Below are positions 17,222 through 25,680 of a stretch of 64,000 nucleotides of DNA, piece by piece. Source of the DNA: Ga0077555 sp041397775 (lineage in GTDB: Bacteria; Pseudomonadota; Alphaproteobacteria; Rhizobiales; Hyphomicrobiaceae); NCBI GenBank assembly GCA_041397775.1, contig JAWKWB010000003.1, positions 62,001-126,000 of the forward strand. Direction: 5' to 3'. Numbering within the stretch: position 1 is the stretch's first letter; every line of letters begins with the position of its first letter. A model generated the notes under the pieces. The model was not told the origin of the DNA, ran no database searches, and saw nothing but the letters and a program-made list of their open reading frames with translations. The position numbers and the translations under genes are program-made.

Positions 17222-17644
17222 ATGACGAACCGAGACAAGACGCAAACCGTGCATATCCCGGCGGCCTACAGTGCCGGGACCGGGGCCAACATGGACAACG
17301 TCTCGACGCAGGTCCTGGGCGACAAATCGAACGTGAAAGTCGGTGAGCTCGTCGTCATCGAAGGTGCCGGGCGCGGCGAGATGCGCCCGGTGTTCAGCGG
17401 CAGCAACCAGGTTGGCCGCAGCGACGAAAACCGGATCCCGCTCGACTTCGGCGACACGACGATTTCGCGGCTGCAGCATGCCGTGATCACCTACGACGTG
17501 GCGACCAACGCTTTTCGCATCTACGACGGGGGCAAGCAGAACCCCATCCACCTCAACGGGGAGCGGCTGACGAGCGACCGGCCCATGCAGCACGGCGACA
17601 CGGTGCGCATCGGCATGACGACGCTGCGCTTCTCCGTGACGTGA
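17222..17644 (+). CDS. FHA domain protein
   Basis: A 140-residue soluble protein made almost entirely of one forkhead-associated domain. The FHA landmarks are SNQVGRSDENRIPLD (the Gly-Arg and following Ser of the phosphothreonine pocket), DTTISRLQHAVI (the Ser-Arg-x-x-His motif) and GGKQNPIHLNGERL (the Asn-Gly turn), ending with a VRIGMTTLRF strand. Such domains bind phosphothreonine peptides, usually from Hanks-type kinases. No kinase is adjacent; the only one in view is at the right edge of the window. About 40 N-terminal residues precede the domain. The ATG at 17222 lies well after the DUF4167 terminator. Confidence 0.85.
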   Translation: MTNRDKTQTVHIPAAYSAGTGANMDNVSTQVLGDKSNVKVGELVVIEGAGRGEMRPVFSGSNQVGRSDENRIPLDFGDTTISRLQHAVITYDVATNAFRIYDGGKQNPIHLNGERLTSDRPMQHGDTVRIGMTTLRFSVT

Positions 17645-17757
17645 ACTCTTCCTACATGACCGGCAGATGACGGGCGATGGGGCTGGATGGGCACGTCGTC
17701 CAGCGCCACTACTGCTTTCTCCGGCGGCCCGGGCCGTCGTTTCGAGTGACGAGGACC

Positions 17758-19062
17758 ATGACGAATTTTTCTCCCCGCGAGATCGTTTCCGAGCTGGATC
17801 GCTACATCGTCGGCCAGGCCGACGCGAAGCGCTCCGTCGCCATCGCCTTGCGCAACCGCTGGCGGCGCCAGCAGCTCGTGGGCGCACTGCGCGAAGAAGT
17901 CCTGCCCAAGAACATCCTGATGATCGGGCCGACGGGCTGCGGCAAGACGGAGATCTCGCGGCGGCTCGCGCGGCTGGCCGGCGCTCCGTTCCTCAAGGTC
18001 GAGGCGACGAAGTTCACCGAGGTGGGCTATGTCGGCCGCGACGTCGATTCCATCGTGCGCGACCTGGTCGAGGTCGGTATCGGTCTCGTGCGTGATCAGC
18101 GCCGCTCGGAAGTGAAGGCCCAGGCCGAGAAGAACGCCGAGGACCGTGTGCTCGACGCGCTCGTGGGGCCCAATGCGCGCGCGGAGACGCGGGAGAGCTT
18201 CCGGCGGCAGCTGCGCTCGGGCGGCCTCAACGACAAGGAGATCGAAATCCACGTCGCCGACGCCGCGCCGGCCTTTCCATCCTTCGACATTCCCGGCGGA
18301 CAGATGGGGATGATCAACATCAGCGACATGCTGGGCAAGGCGCTCGGCCAGCGCACGCGGCCGCGCAAGATGACCGTGGCGCAGAGCCACGAGGTGCTCA
18401 TCGCGCAGGAAAGCGACAAGCTGCTCGACGTCGAGCAGATCACCCAGGATGCAATCAAGGCCGTGGAGAACGACGGCATCGTCTTCCTCGACGAGATCGA
18501 CAAGATCTGCTCGCGCAGCGATGGCACGCGCGGCGGCGCCGACGTGTCGCGCGAGGGCGTGCAGCGGGATCTCCTGCCGCTGATCGAGGGGACCACCGTC
18601 TCCACGAAGCACGGGCCAGTGAAGACCGACCATATCCTCTTCATCGCGTCGGGCGCGTTCCATGTTTCCAAGCCGGCCGACCTGCTGCCCGAGCTGCAGG
18701 GCCGCCTGCCGATCCGCGTGGAGCTGAAGCCGCTGACCAAGGAAGACATCCGGCGCATCCTGACGGAGCCGGAAGGCAGCCTCGTCAAGCAATACGTGGC
18801 GCTGATGGCGACCGAAGGCGTCGAGCTCGTGTTCACCGAGGACGGCATCGATGCCCTGGCCGATGTCACCGTGGAGGTGAACGGCACGGTGGAGAACATC
18901 GGCGCGCGCCGCCTGCAGACCGTGATGGAACGCGTGCTCGAGGAGATCTCGTTCGAGGCGTCCGACAAGGGCGGGCAAACGCATACGGTGGACGCGGCGT
19001 ACGTGAAGGCCCGCATCGGCGACCTCGCCCGCAACACCGACCTGTCGAAATTCATTCTCTGA
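17758..19062 (+). CDS. hslU: ATP-dependent protease ATPase subunit HslU
   Basis: HslU (ClpY) is the AAA+ unfoldase that feeds substrates to the HslV peptidase. The 434-residue protein has the N-terminal SPREIVSELDRYIVGQ segment, Walker A GPTGCGKTE at 57-65, the GYVGRDVDS pore loop, a Walker B VFLDEIDKI, the inserted I-domain and the C-terminal hydrophobic tail ending DLSKFIL that docks into HslV. The ATG at 17758 follows a GAGGACC ribosome site. Usually hslV lies directly upstream in an operon; here the neighbours are an FHA gene and an isochorismatase-like gene, so hslV must be elsewhere or absent. Confidence 0.95.
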   Translation: MTNFSPREIVSELDRYIVGQADAKRSVAIALRNRWRRQQLVGALREEVLPKNILMIGPTGCGKTEISRRLARLAGAPFLKVEATKFTEVGYVGRDVDSIVRDLVEVGIGLVRDQRRSEVKAQAEKNAEDRVLDALVGPNARAETRESFRRQLRSGGLNDKEIEIHVADAAPAFPSFDIPGGQMGMINISDMLGKALGQRTRPRKMTVAQSHEVLIAQESDKLLDVEQITQDAIKAVENDGIVFLDEIDKICSRSDGTRGGADVSREGVQRDLLPLIEGTTVSTKHGPVKTDHILFIASGAFHVSKPADLLPELQGRLPIRVELKPLTKEDIRRILTEPEGSLVKQYVALMATEGVELVFTEDGIDALADVTVEVNGTVENIGARRLQTVMERVLEEISFEASDKGGQTHTVDAAYVKARIGDLARNTDLSKFIL

Positions 19063-19151
19063 TCTGCGTGGGCGCTGGTTGACAGGACGTGGCATGGCTT
19101 CAAGATCGGCCCCGCATCACGTGCCACGCGCAGCAGCAGGAGAGTGACCGC

Positions 19152-19784
19152 ATGAGCGATGTCTTCGCCGAGGCGAGCTACGGCAGCCGGGAGATCGGTT
19201 ATGGCGAACACCCGGCCGTGCTCGTCGTCGATTTCCAGAAGGGGTTCTGCGATCCGAAATTCCAGATGGGGCGGTCGCCGCGCATCCATGCCGCGCGCGA
19301 CCGGACCGCGAAGCTGATCGAGACGGCGCGGCGTTGCAACGTGCCAGTCGTCGCCTGCACGGCCGGTTGGTTTTCCGAGGGGGACATGCAGCCCTGGAAG
19401 GTCTCGGCGCTCTACGAGAATTTCTTCGCCGGCGAGGAGGCCGTGGAGATCGATCCGCTGATTGCGAAGGCGGGCTACGATTTCCTGTTCATGAAGTGCG
19501 CGCCGTCGATCTTCTTCCAGACGCCGATCATCCCGTTCCTGACCAAGCACCGCATCGATACGACGATCGTCACAGGCTGCGTCACCTCGGGATGCATCCG
19601 CGCCAGTGTCATCGACAGCTTCAGCTACGGCTATCGCACGATGGTCGTCGACGACTGCTGCGGCGATCCCGCCCAGGACTCCCACGACGCCAACTTGCGC
19701 GACGTGGGCCGGCGCTATGCCGACATCAAGATGGCGGCGGACGTGGAAGCCTACTTCGAGGACGTGCGTCGCCGTAACGCCTGA
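19152..19784 (+). CDS. Isochorismatase-family cysteine hydrolase
   Basis: A 210-residue hydrolase of the isochorismatase/N-carbamoylsarcosine amidase superfamily. The catalytic triad is visible: Asp27 in LVVDFQKGF, Lys115 in FLFMKCAPS and Cys148 in VTGCVTSGCIRAS. Members hydrolyse amide or vinyl-ether bonds in small molecules such as carbamoylsarcosine, maleamate or nicotinamide; the substrate is unknown. The ATG at 19152 follows an AGGAGAG site. The next gene, a CoA-ester lyase, starts 44 bases later and is probably co-transcribed, hinting at breakdown of a small carboxylic acid amide. Confidence 0.87.
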   Translation: MSDVFAEASYGSREIGYGEHPAVLVVDFQKGFCDPKFQMGRSPRIHAARDRTAKLIETARRCNVPVVACTAGWFSEGDMQPWKVSALYENFFAGEEAVEIDPLIAKAGYDFLFMKCAPSIFFQTPIIPFLTKHRIDTTIVTGCVTSGCIRASVIDSFSYGYRTMVVDDCCGDPAQDSHDANLRDVGRRYADIKMAADVEAYFEDVRRRNA

Positions 19785-19828
19785 GCGCACGCCTGACAGC
19801 CAGAGAGCCCGAGACAGGAGCACGCGAC

Positions 19829-20719
19829 GTGCGAGGACAGCCCCGCCTGCGCCGGACCATGATGATCACGCCCGGCAATCGTGTCGAGCGGATCGCCAAG
19901 GCGGTGACATTGCCTGCCGACAGCATCGTCATGGACATCGAGGATGGCGTGGCGCCAACCGACAAGCCGGCAGCGCGCGCGGCCATCGCCGAAGCGTTGC
20001 GGACGCTCGATTTCGGCGGACGGGAGCGGCTCGTGCGGATCAACGCGGTGGGGACGGCCGCGTTCGCCGCCGATCTGGAGGCCCTCGACGTTGCGCGCAT
20101 CGATGCGCTGTTCGTGCCCAAGGTCGAGAGCGGCGATCAGCTGCGGGCACTCACGCAATGGCTCGAGGGGGCGGAGGCGCGCGCCGGGCGGACGGATGCC
20201 ATCGAGATCGTCGCCACCATCGAGACGCCGCGCGGCCTGCTGCGGGCGCTCGAGATCGCGGACGCGAGCCCGCGCACCACGGCGCTGTTCTTCGGCTCGG
20301 GCGACTATACGGCGGCAACCGGGAGTGCCGTCACGGAGCGCACGCTAGCTGCCCCACGTGCGCTGATCGTTGCGGCGGCTGCGGCGGCCGGCATCGAGGC
20401 CATCGACGCTGCCGAGTTCAACGACGTGAAGAATGCGGAGGCGGCCCGCGCCGATGCGCTGATCGCGCGCGAGCTGGGCTTTGCGGGCAAGCTGATCTTC
20501 CATCCCAACCAGCTGGCGCCGGTGAACGCTGTCTTCACGCCGACCGATGCGGAGGTCGCCAAGGCCCGGCGTATCATCGACGCCTACGTCAGCGCCAGCA
20601 GCGAAGGGCGTGGCACCGCCGTCGTCGACGGCACCTTCATCGCCGTCGACATCATGCTGATGGCCGAACGGGTGATCCGTCGCCGTGCCCAGGCCGACGC
20701 GCGCACCCCGGCAGGTTAG
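19829..20719 (+). CDS. CoA-ester lyase of the HpcH/HpaI-CitE family
   Basis: A 296-residue TIM-barrel protein of the citrate-lyase beta-subunit/malyl-CoA lyase type. Recognisable motifs are RTMMITPGNRVERI at the start, MDIEDGVAP (metal-binding Glu/Asp), VPKVES, ATIETPRGLL, FGSGDYTAATG and KLIFHPNQLAPVN. Relatives cleave malyl-CoA, citramalyl-CoA or related thioesters. The start is GTG at 19829, chosen because AGGAG lies ten bases upstream; an internal ATG at 19859 is the fallback. Its stop overlaps the stop of the convergent EamA gene by four bases. Confidence 0.86.
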   Translation: MRGQPRLRRTMMITPGNRVERIAKAVTLPADSIVMDIEDGVAPTDKPAARAAIAEALRTLDFGGRERLVRINAVGTAAFAADLEALDVARIDALFVPKVESGDQLRALTQWLEGAEARAGRTDAIEIVATIETPRGLLRALEIADASPRTTALFFGSGDYTAATGSAVTERTLAAPRALIVAAAAAAGIEAIDAAEFNDVKNAEAARADALIARELGFAGKLIFHPNQLAPVNAVFTPTDAEVAKARRIIDAYVSASSEGRGTAVVDGTFIAVDIMLMAERVIRRRAQADARTPAG

Positions 20720-21681
20720 CGCCGGCCCTCGCGCCTCAGCTTTGCTTCGCGCCGTGTGATGTAGGCGGCGGAGGCGAAGATGATGGCGGCGCCGATCCAT
20801 GTCCACATGTCGATCAGCTCGCCGAACATCCAGTAGCCGATGACGACGACGAATGGCAGGCGCGAGAATTCGAATGTCGCGATCAACGAGGCTTCGGCAG
20901 CCCGGAAGGCGCGCATCAGCGCGGCATGGCCCAGCACGCCCGTGACGGCGATGACGGCGAGCACGGGCAGCAGGTCCATGCCCGGCATGCGCCATACGAA
21001 CAGGGCCGGTACCAGGGACATCGGCGTCATCATGGCCGTGGTGATGAATACGATCTTGTCGGGATCGTCGGAGCTGGTGAGGTGCTTCAAAAGCGCGCCG
21101 ATGGTGCCGCCGGCAACGGCGGAAACGAGGGCGCAGGCCTGGCCGAGCCCCAGGCTCGAGGCACCGGGCCGCAGGATGATCATGGCGCCGACGAAGCCGA
21201 TGGCGAGCGCCGTCCAGCGCCGCAGCCGCACCTTCTCGCCGAGGAACACGATCGCACTCAACGTGCCGAACAGCGGCGACAGGAAGCCGATCGCAGTCAC
21301 CTCGCCCATCGGTATCAGCGCCAGCGCGTAGAACCACGACGTCATCGAGACGAGGCTGATGAGGACGCGGACGCCGTAAAGCCCCATGGAACTCGACCGG
21401 CACAGCGACAGGCCGCGCCAGGCGAGCAAGGGCAACATCAGGATCAGCGCGGAAAAGTTGCGCAGGAAGACGATCTGCAGGGGGTCGTAGCCCATGAGGG
21501 CGGCCTTGCGCGACCCCGCTGCCAGGATCGCGAACAGCACCATGGCGAGCGTGACCCAGCCGAAGGCGACCATCGGATCGGAGCGGCGCTCGATCTCGAC
21601 GACGGGGGGCAGCCCGGCTGGAGCCTCGGCTGCGGGAGCGCGTGCGGACAAAACGTCGGCCTTTCGATGGGGCGAGGACAT
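20716..21681 (-). CDS. EamA/DMT-family transporter
   Basis: A 321-residue membrane protein with about ten hydrophobic helices arranged as two EamA repeats. Family-like segments are ALALIPMGEVTAIGFLSPLF with FLGEKVRLRRWTALAIGFVGAMII in the first half, and the corresponding GVLGHAALMRAFRAAEASLIATFEF with MFGELIDMWTWIGAAIIF in the second. Drug/metabolite transporters of this type export or exchange amino acids, nucleosides or unknown metabolites. The start is uncertain: the ATG at 21681 gives a 40-residue polar N-terminus; a shorter form from 21573 starts at the first helix. Transcription is convergent with the CoA-lyase gene. Confidence 0.85.
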   Translation of the reverse strand: MSSPHRKADVLSARAPAAEAPAGLPPVVEIERRSDPMVAFGWVTLAMVLFAILAAGSRKAALMGYDPLQIVFLRNFSALILMLPLLAWRGLSLCRSSSMGLYGVRVLISLVSMTSWFYALALIPMGEVTAIGFLSPLFGTLSAIVFLGEKVRLRRWTALAIGFVGAMIILRPGASSLGLGQACALVSAVAGGTIGALLKHLTSSDDPDKIVFITTAMMTPMSLVPALFVWRMPGMDLLPVLAVIAVTGVLGHAALMRAFRAAEASLIATFEFSRLPFVVVIGYWMFGELIDMWTWIGAAIIFASAAYITRREAKLRREGRR

Positions 21682-21937
21682 TCGCGCGAACGCTGCGCGA
21701 ATCGATTGCGGGCAAACTCGATGATCGGCGTGGCGCCCGCAAGGCACGCTCCGGCCCGGCGTCGCAGGTCCGCCATGCAAAGCTGAGACAACTGGCCACG
21801 CCACCCGCTGCCGAGGGAAGCGTCAGTTTGCGCGCATCGAGGGCTTGCGCCCCGGCGCGCGACGGGGGATCGTTGGTACCCGGAGGCCGGGACATCCGGG
21901 GTCCAGGCGTTACGGCTCGAAAAAAAGGGAGAAACAC

Positions 21938-23467
21938 ATGCGACGCATCCTGCTCGCGACAGCGGCGGCCGCTGCCGTTGTCGCAGCCACGGCGCCAGCG
22001 ATGGCCGGCAAGAAGGACGATACGCTCGTCTGGGCGACCGACCGCGAGAACGCGATCACCGATTCCAGCTATCTCAACACCCGCGAGATGGTGATCATCG
22101 GTTCGCTGATCTATGACCGTCTCGTGTATCTCGACGAGAAGTACAATCCGGTGCCGCTGCTCGCCTCGGCCTGGAAGTGGGTGAACGACACCACCCTGGA
22201 CATGGACATCCGCAAGGGCGTGAAGTTTCATTCCGGCAAGGAGCTGGATGCGAACGACGTCGCCTATACGCTGAATTTCATCACCAACAAGGCGCACGGC
22301 TCGCTGAACTATTCCTACGTGAGCTGGATCAAGTCGGTCGACGTGGTGGACAAGAACAAGGTCCGCATCAACCTGCACAAGCCCTTCCCGACGGCCCTGA
22401 CCTATCTGGCCGGATCGGCCAACATCATGCCGAAGGGGCACTACGACAAGGCGCCCGCCACGCCCGACGGCAAGAAGGACTACGGCGCGGTTCCCGCCGA
22501 CGGTACCGGCCCCTACAAGGTGAAGGAGATCAAGCCGGGCGAGTCGATCCTGCTCGAGAAGAACACCGGCTATTGGGACGGCAGCCCCAAGGGCAAGCCG
22601 CAAATCGGCAAGATCAAGTTCCGCACCATCAAGGACAGCAACACGCGCCTGGCCGAAGTGATGACGGGGGCGGTCGACTGGGTGTGGGACGTGCCCAAGG
22701 ACCAGGCCGAGCGGTTGAAGAACGCGCCGACGCTCACCGTGGAGAAGGCGAAGACGCTGCGCGTCTCCTACATCAACTTCGATGCCAAGGGGATCTCGCC
22801 CGACAAGCGCTTCACCGACAAGCGCGTGCGGCAGGCGATCGCGCACGCCATCAACCGGGAGGCCATCGTCAAGAACCTCGTCGGCGAGCCGTCCGAGGTC
22901 ATCCATTCGCCCTGCCATCCCGATCAGTTCGCCTGCACGTCGGATGTGCCGAAGTACGACTACAACCCGGAAAAGGCGAAGAAGCTGCTGGCCGAGGCCG
23001 GGTTCCCCAGCGGCTTCGAGTTCAATCTGCACGCCTATCGCGAGCGTGAGATCACCGAGGCGGTCATCGGCGATCTCGTCAAGGTCGGCCTCAAGCCCAA
23101 GCTGAACTTCCTGCAATATGCGCCGCTGGTGCAGGCCGTCCACAAGGGGCAGGTCTCCGCGACCAACATGACGTGGGGCTCGAGCTCGATCCCGGACGTC
23201 TCGGCGTGCGCCGGCTACTTCTTCACCGGCACCAAGAACGACCTGACGCAGGATCCGAAGGTGATCGAGATCATCGGCAAGGCCGACTCGACGGTCGATC
23301 CCGACAAGCGCAAGGCCCTGTGGAAGGAGGCGCTGACGCGCATCGCCAGCGAGGCCTACTGGGTGCCGCTGTTCACGTACGCCAAGTTCTACGTCTATTC
23401 CAAGGACCTGGACTTCAAGGCGACGTCGGACGAGATCCCGCAGTTCTTCAAGGCGAAGTGGAAATAA
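21938..23467 (+). CDS. Peptide/nickel-type ABC transporter substrate-binding protein
   Basis: A 509-residue periplasmic solute-binding protein of family 5 (DppA/OppA type). A signal peptide covers residues 1-24 (MRRIL start, Ala-rich core, AMA cleavage). The mature part has the family segments NTREMVIIGSLIYDRLV, LDMDIRKGVKFHSGKELDANDVAYTL, ADGTGPYKVKEIKPGESI and VRQAIAHAINREAIV. Such proteins deliver oligopeptides or other bulky ligands to a five-component importer, but no permease or ATPase gene is adjacent. The ATG at 21938 follows AAAGGGAGA. A terminator follows it, so it is a single-gene unit and probably highly expressed. Confidence 0.9.
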   Translation: MRRILLATAAAAAVVAATAPAMAGKKDDTLVWATDRENAITDSSYLNTREMVIIGSLIYDRLVYLDEKYNPVPLLASAWKWVNDTTLDMDIRKGVKFHSGKELDANDVAYTLNFITNKAHGSLNYSYVSWIKSVDVVDKNKVRINLHKPFPTALTYLAGSANIMPKGHYDKAPATPDGKKDYGAVPADGTGPYKVKEIKPGESILLEKNTGYWDGSPKGKPQIGKIKFRTIKDSNTRLAEVMTGAVDWVWDVPKDQAERLKNAPTLTVEKAKTLRVSYINFDAKGISPDKRFTDKRVRQAIAHAINREAIVKNLVGEPSEVIHSPCHPDQFACTSDVPKYDYNPEKAKKLLAEAGFPSGFEFNLHAYREREITEAVIGDLVKVGLKPKLNFLQYAPLVQAVHKGQVSATNMTWGSSSIPDVSACAGYFFTGTKNDLTQDPKVIEIIGKADSTVDPDKRKALWKEALTRIASEAYWVPLFTYAKFYVYSKDLDFKATSDEIPQFFKAKWK

Positions 23468-23490
23468 ACCGCGGCGAGCTGCGACATGCG

Positions 23491-23520
23491 AAAGGGCGGT
23501 CCGCGGGCCGCCCTTTTTTT
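23491..23520 (+). terminator. Rho-independent terminator of the binding-protein gene
   Basis: A nine-pair stem (AAAGGGCGG at 23491-23499 with CCGCCCTTT at 23508-23516, eight-base loop) merges into seven T residues. The A-run on the 5' side means it could also act for the convergent amidase gene. Confidence 0.88.
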
Positions 23521-23563
23521 AACGCCGTTGCAACAGTGGGTGCCGGCCGCCCGTGGGCTTCGA

Positions 23564-25003
23564 TCAATCGATGCCGGGGATGACCGGGCGAATGGCATCC
23601 CAGGGGCGGGCCTGCTCGTACCAGGCGGCAAGGCGCAGGAGCTGGGCATCGGCCCCGCGCCGTCCGACGAGTTGCAACGAGACGGGCAGGCCGTCGCTAT
23701 GGAGCCCGATCGGGATGACGATGGCGGGATTGCCCGTGAGATTGAAGGGGTGCGTGTAGGGATACCAGGCGCGGCGCACGCTTCCTGCCGCCTGATTGCC
23801 GATCATGACAGGCTCGAACAGAGCCTCGTCGATGCCGAGCGCCGTGCGCGACAGCGCCGGCATGGCGATGACGTCGAAGCGCTCGAACCACTGCTGTACC
23901 TTGCGATAGAGCCTGGTGCGTTCCATCAAGGCCCGGCCGACCATCTCGCCGGTCTGGCCCTCTCCGCCCGACATCTGCCGCAGCAATGTCGGCGAGAGCT
24001 TGTCGCGCCATTTCGGCAGGAGGTCGCCAAACCGCGCGTTCCACATGGCCGTCGAGAGCACGAGCCAGAACGGCTCCGTCGGTTCGAGATCGTCGCCCAT
24101 GGGTTCGACCGTGGCGCCCAGTTCGCCGAGAAGGCCCGTCGCCCCTTCGCAGCGCGCCAGATATTCGACATCGCCCAGCGTATTGGCGAGATAGGGACGC
24201 CACGCCACGCGCAACCCCTTGAGGTCTCCTTCAGCCCTGGCCGCTGCGACGTAGCCCGTGGCCGACATGCCGTAGGAGTGGGGATCGGAGGGATGCCAGC
24301 CCGCCATCGCCTCCAGCATCAGGCCCGTGTCCATCACCGTGCGCGTGGTGGGGGTGATGTAGCTCATGTTGGAGAACGCATCGGGCGCCGTGTCGTGCGG
24401 GATCAGTCCCAGCGACTGCTTGAGGCCGAGGACGCCGTTGCAGGCGGCGGGAATACGGGTCGAACCACCGGCATCCGTGGCGACTGCCAGCGGCCCGATG
24501 CCCGCCGCGCAGGCGACCGCCGCGCCGCCCGAGGAGCCACCGGACGTGCGGCTGGCATCGTAGGCGTTGCGCGTGCGCCCGAACAGCGGCGCCTCGGTCC
24601 AGGGCATGTGCCCGAACTCCGGCGTGGTCGTCTTGGCGAACAATACGGCACCCGCAGCCTTCAGGCGTGCGATGGAGACCTGGTCTTCCGCCGGGACGTT
24701 GTGCTCGTGGACGTACGAGCCGAACGTGGTCCGCACGCCGGCGGTGTTGACCAGGTCCTTGACGTGCAGCGGCACGCCTGCGAGCGGCCCGGCGCTCTCT
24801 CCACGCGCAAGCTTCGCATCGACGGCCGCGGCGTCGCGCAGCGCTTCGTCAGCACAGATTGTGATGAAGCAGTTGAGGATCGGCTGGGCTTTTTCGGCCC
24901 GCTCGAGTGTGGCGCGCATCACCTCGACGGCGGAGACCTTACGGTCGCGCACCAAGCCGGCGATTTCGGCCGCCGACGCATAAGCAAAATCCCCACCACT
25001 CAT
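23564..25003 (-). CDS. Amidase-signature family enzyme
   Basis: A 479-residue serine hydrolase of the amidase signature (AS) family. The Ser-cisSer-Lys triad is visible: Lys82 in GVPLHVKDLV, Ser157 in SGGSSGGAA and Ser181 in TDAGGSTRIPA. Family members hydrolyse amides of small acids or peptides and include the GatA subunit, but the lack of GatB/GatC neighbours and the divergent C-terminal half point to a stand-alone catabolic amidase. Of two adjacent ATG codons I chose 25003, six bases after GGAGG. It is followed downstream by the convergent binding-protein terminator; upstream lies a MarR regulator on the same strand. Confidence 0.88.
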   Translation of the reverse strand: MSGGDFAYASAAEIAGLVRDRKVSAVEVMRATLERAEKAQPILNCFITICADEALRDAAAVDAKLARGESAGPLAGVPLHVKDLVNTAGVRTTFGSYVHEHNVPAEDQVSIARLKAAGAVLFAKTTTPEFGHMPWTEAPLFGRTRNAYDASRTSGGSSGGAAVACAAGIGPLAVATDAGGSTRIPAACNGVLGLKQSLGLIPHDTAPDAFSNMSYITPTTRTVMDTGLMLEAMAGWHPSDPHSYGMSATGYVAAARAEGDLKGLRVAWRPYLANTLGDVEYLARCEGATGLLGELGATVEPMGDDLEPTEPFWLVLSTAMWNARFGDLLPKWRDKLSPTLLRQMSGGEGQTGEMVGRALMERTRLYRKVQQWFERFDVIAMPALSRTALGIDEALFEPVMIGNQAAGSVRRAWYPYTHPFNLTGNPAIVIPIGLHSDGLPVSLQLVGRRGADAQLLRLAAWYEQARPWDAIRPVIPGID

Positions 25004-25089
25004 CATCCACCTCCCGATCCGATTGCAGGGAGCGTAGCATTTGAGCGATGGGGAGCAATCTGTGTCGACGTCACACGAGACGGCGTGCG

Positions 25090-25569
25090 TCAGGCTGCTG
25101 CGAGTTTCTCCGCATGACCAAGCAACTGGTCGAGCGTCTCGCGGCATTCACGTCCCATGATCTCGTTCGCGCGACGCTGCGTCGCCTGCCACACCGGATA
25201 GGCGTCGCGGATGACACCACGCCCGCGCTGCGTCAGGTGGAGGCCACGACCGCGGCGCCCTGCCGGCGGATCCATGATGATATGGCCGAGCGCCAGGAGC
25301 CGCTTGAGGTTGCGCGAGAGCGTCGACTTCTCGATATCGAGCTCGAGGCCGATCTCGGCCGCGGTAATGCCGTCCGTCTGAGCGAGCTGGGTCAGCAGGG
25401 TGAACTGGCTGGCCGTGATCTTGTGCGGTCGCAGGGCATCATCATAAATGCGCGTCACGATGCGGCTGAGCTGGCGGACGCGCGTCGCGAGGCAAGCCTC
25501 GGTCGTGGCATTCGCGATGAGTTCGAGCTCATGCTTCTCGATCTGCGCCGGTGGTGTCATGACGTTCAT
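25090..25569 (-). CDS. MarR-family transcriptional regulator
   Basis: A 159-residue winged-helix regulator. The DNA-binding region shows ITASQFTLLTQLAQ, then a helix-turn-helix GITAAEIGLELDIEKSTLSRNLKRL, then a wing with GRRGRGLHLTQRGR. It is divergent from the mandelate-racemase-type gene (111-base gap) and 86 bases upstream of the amidase gene on the same strand, so both are plausible targets and it probably autoregulates. The ATG at 25569 follows GGGGGAAAA; an internal ATG three codons later lacks a ribosome site. Confidence 0.88.
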   Translation of the reverse strand: MNVMTPPAQIEKHELELIANATTEACLATRVRQLSRIVTRIYDDALRPHKITASQFTLLTQLAQTDGITAAEIGLELDIEKSTLSRNLKRLLALGHIIMDPPAGRRGRGLHLTQRGRGVIRDAYPVWQATQRRANEIMGRECRETLDQLLGHAEKLAAA

Positions 25570-25680
25570 AGGCAGTTTTCCCCCGTCGCTCGGAGTCCCA
25601 TTACGGCTAGTTGCTACGATTCGGCAAAGGGCGGCAACCTCCCGCCAGGGGAGAGCCCAAGAACAGTGGAGAGGTGAGGC
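25570..25680. promoter_or_regulatory. Divergent promoter region, marR / mandelate-racemase-type gene
   Basis: The 111-base gap must carry both promoters. It contains short MarR-like half-sites, TAGTTGC near 25608 and GGCAA near 25623, in partly inverted arrangement. These are too weak to call an operator with certainty. The ribosome site GGAGAGG for the plus-strand gene lies at the right end. Confidence 0.35.

Noticed and set aside
20345..23143. A minus-strand frame opposite the binding-protein gene and the EamA gene region
   Set aside because: It crosses the well-supported EamA gene in another frame and the plus-strand binding-protein gene; composition is typical of a shadow frame.
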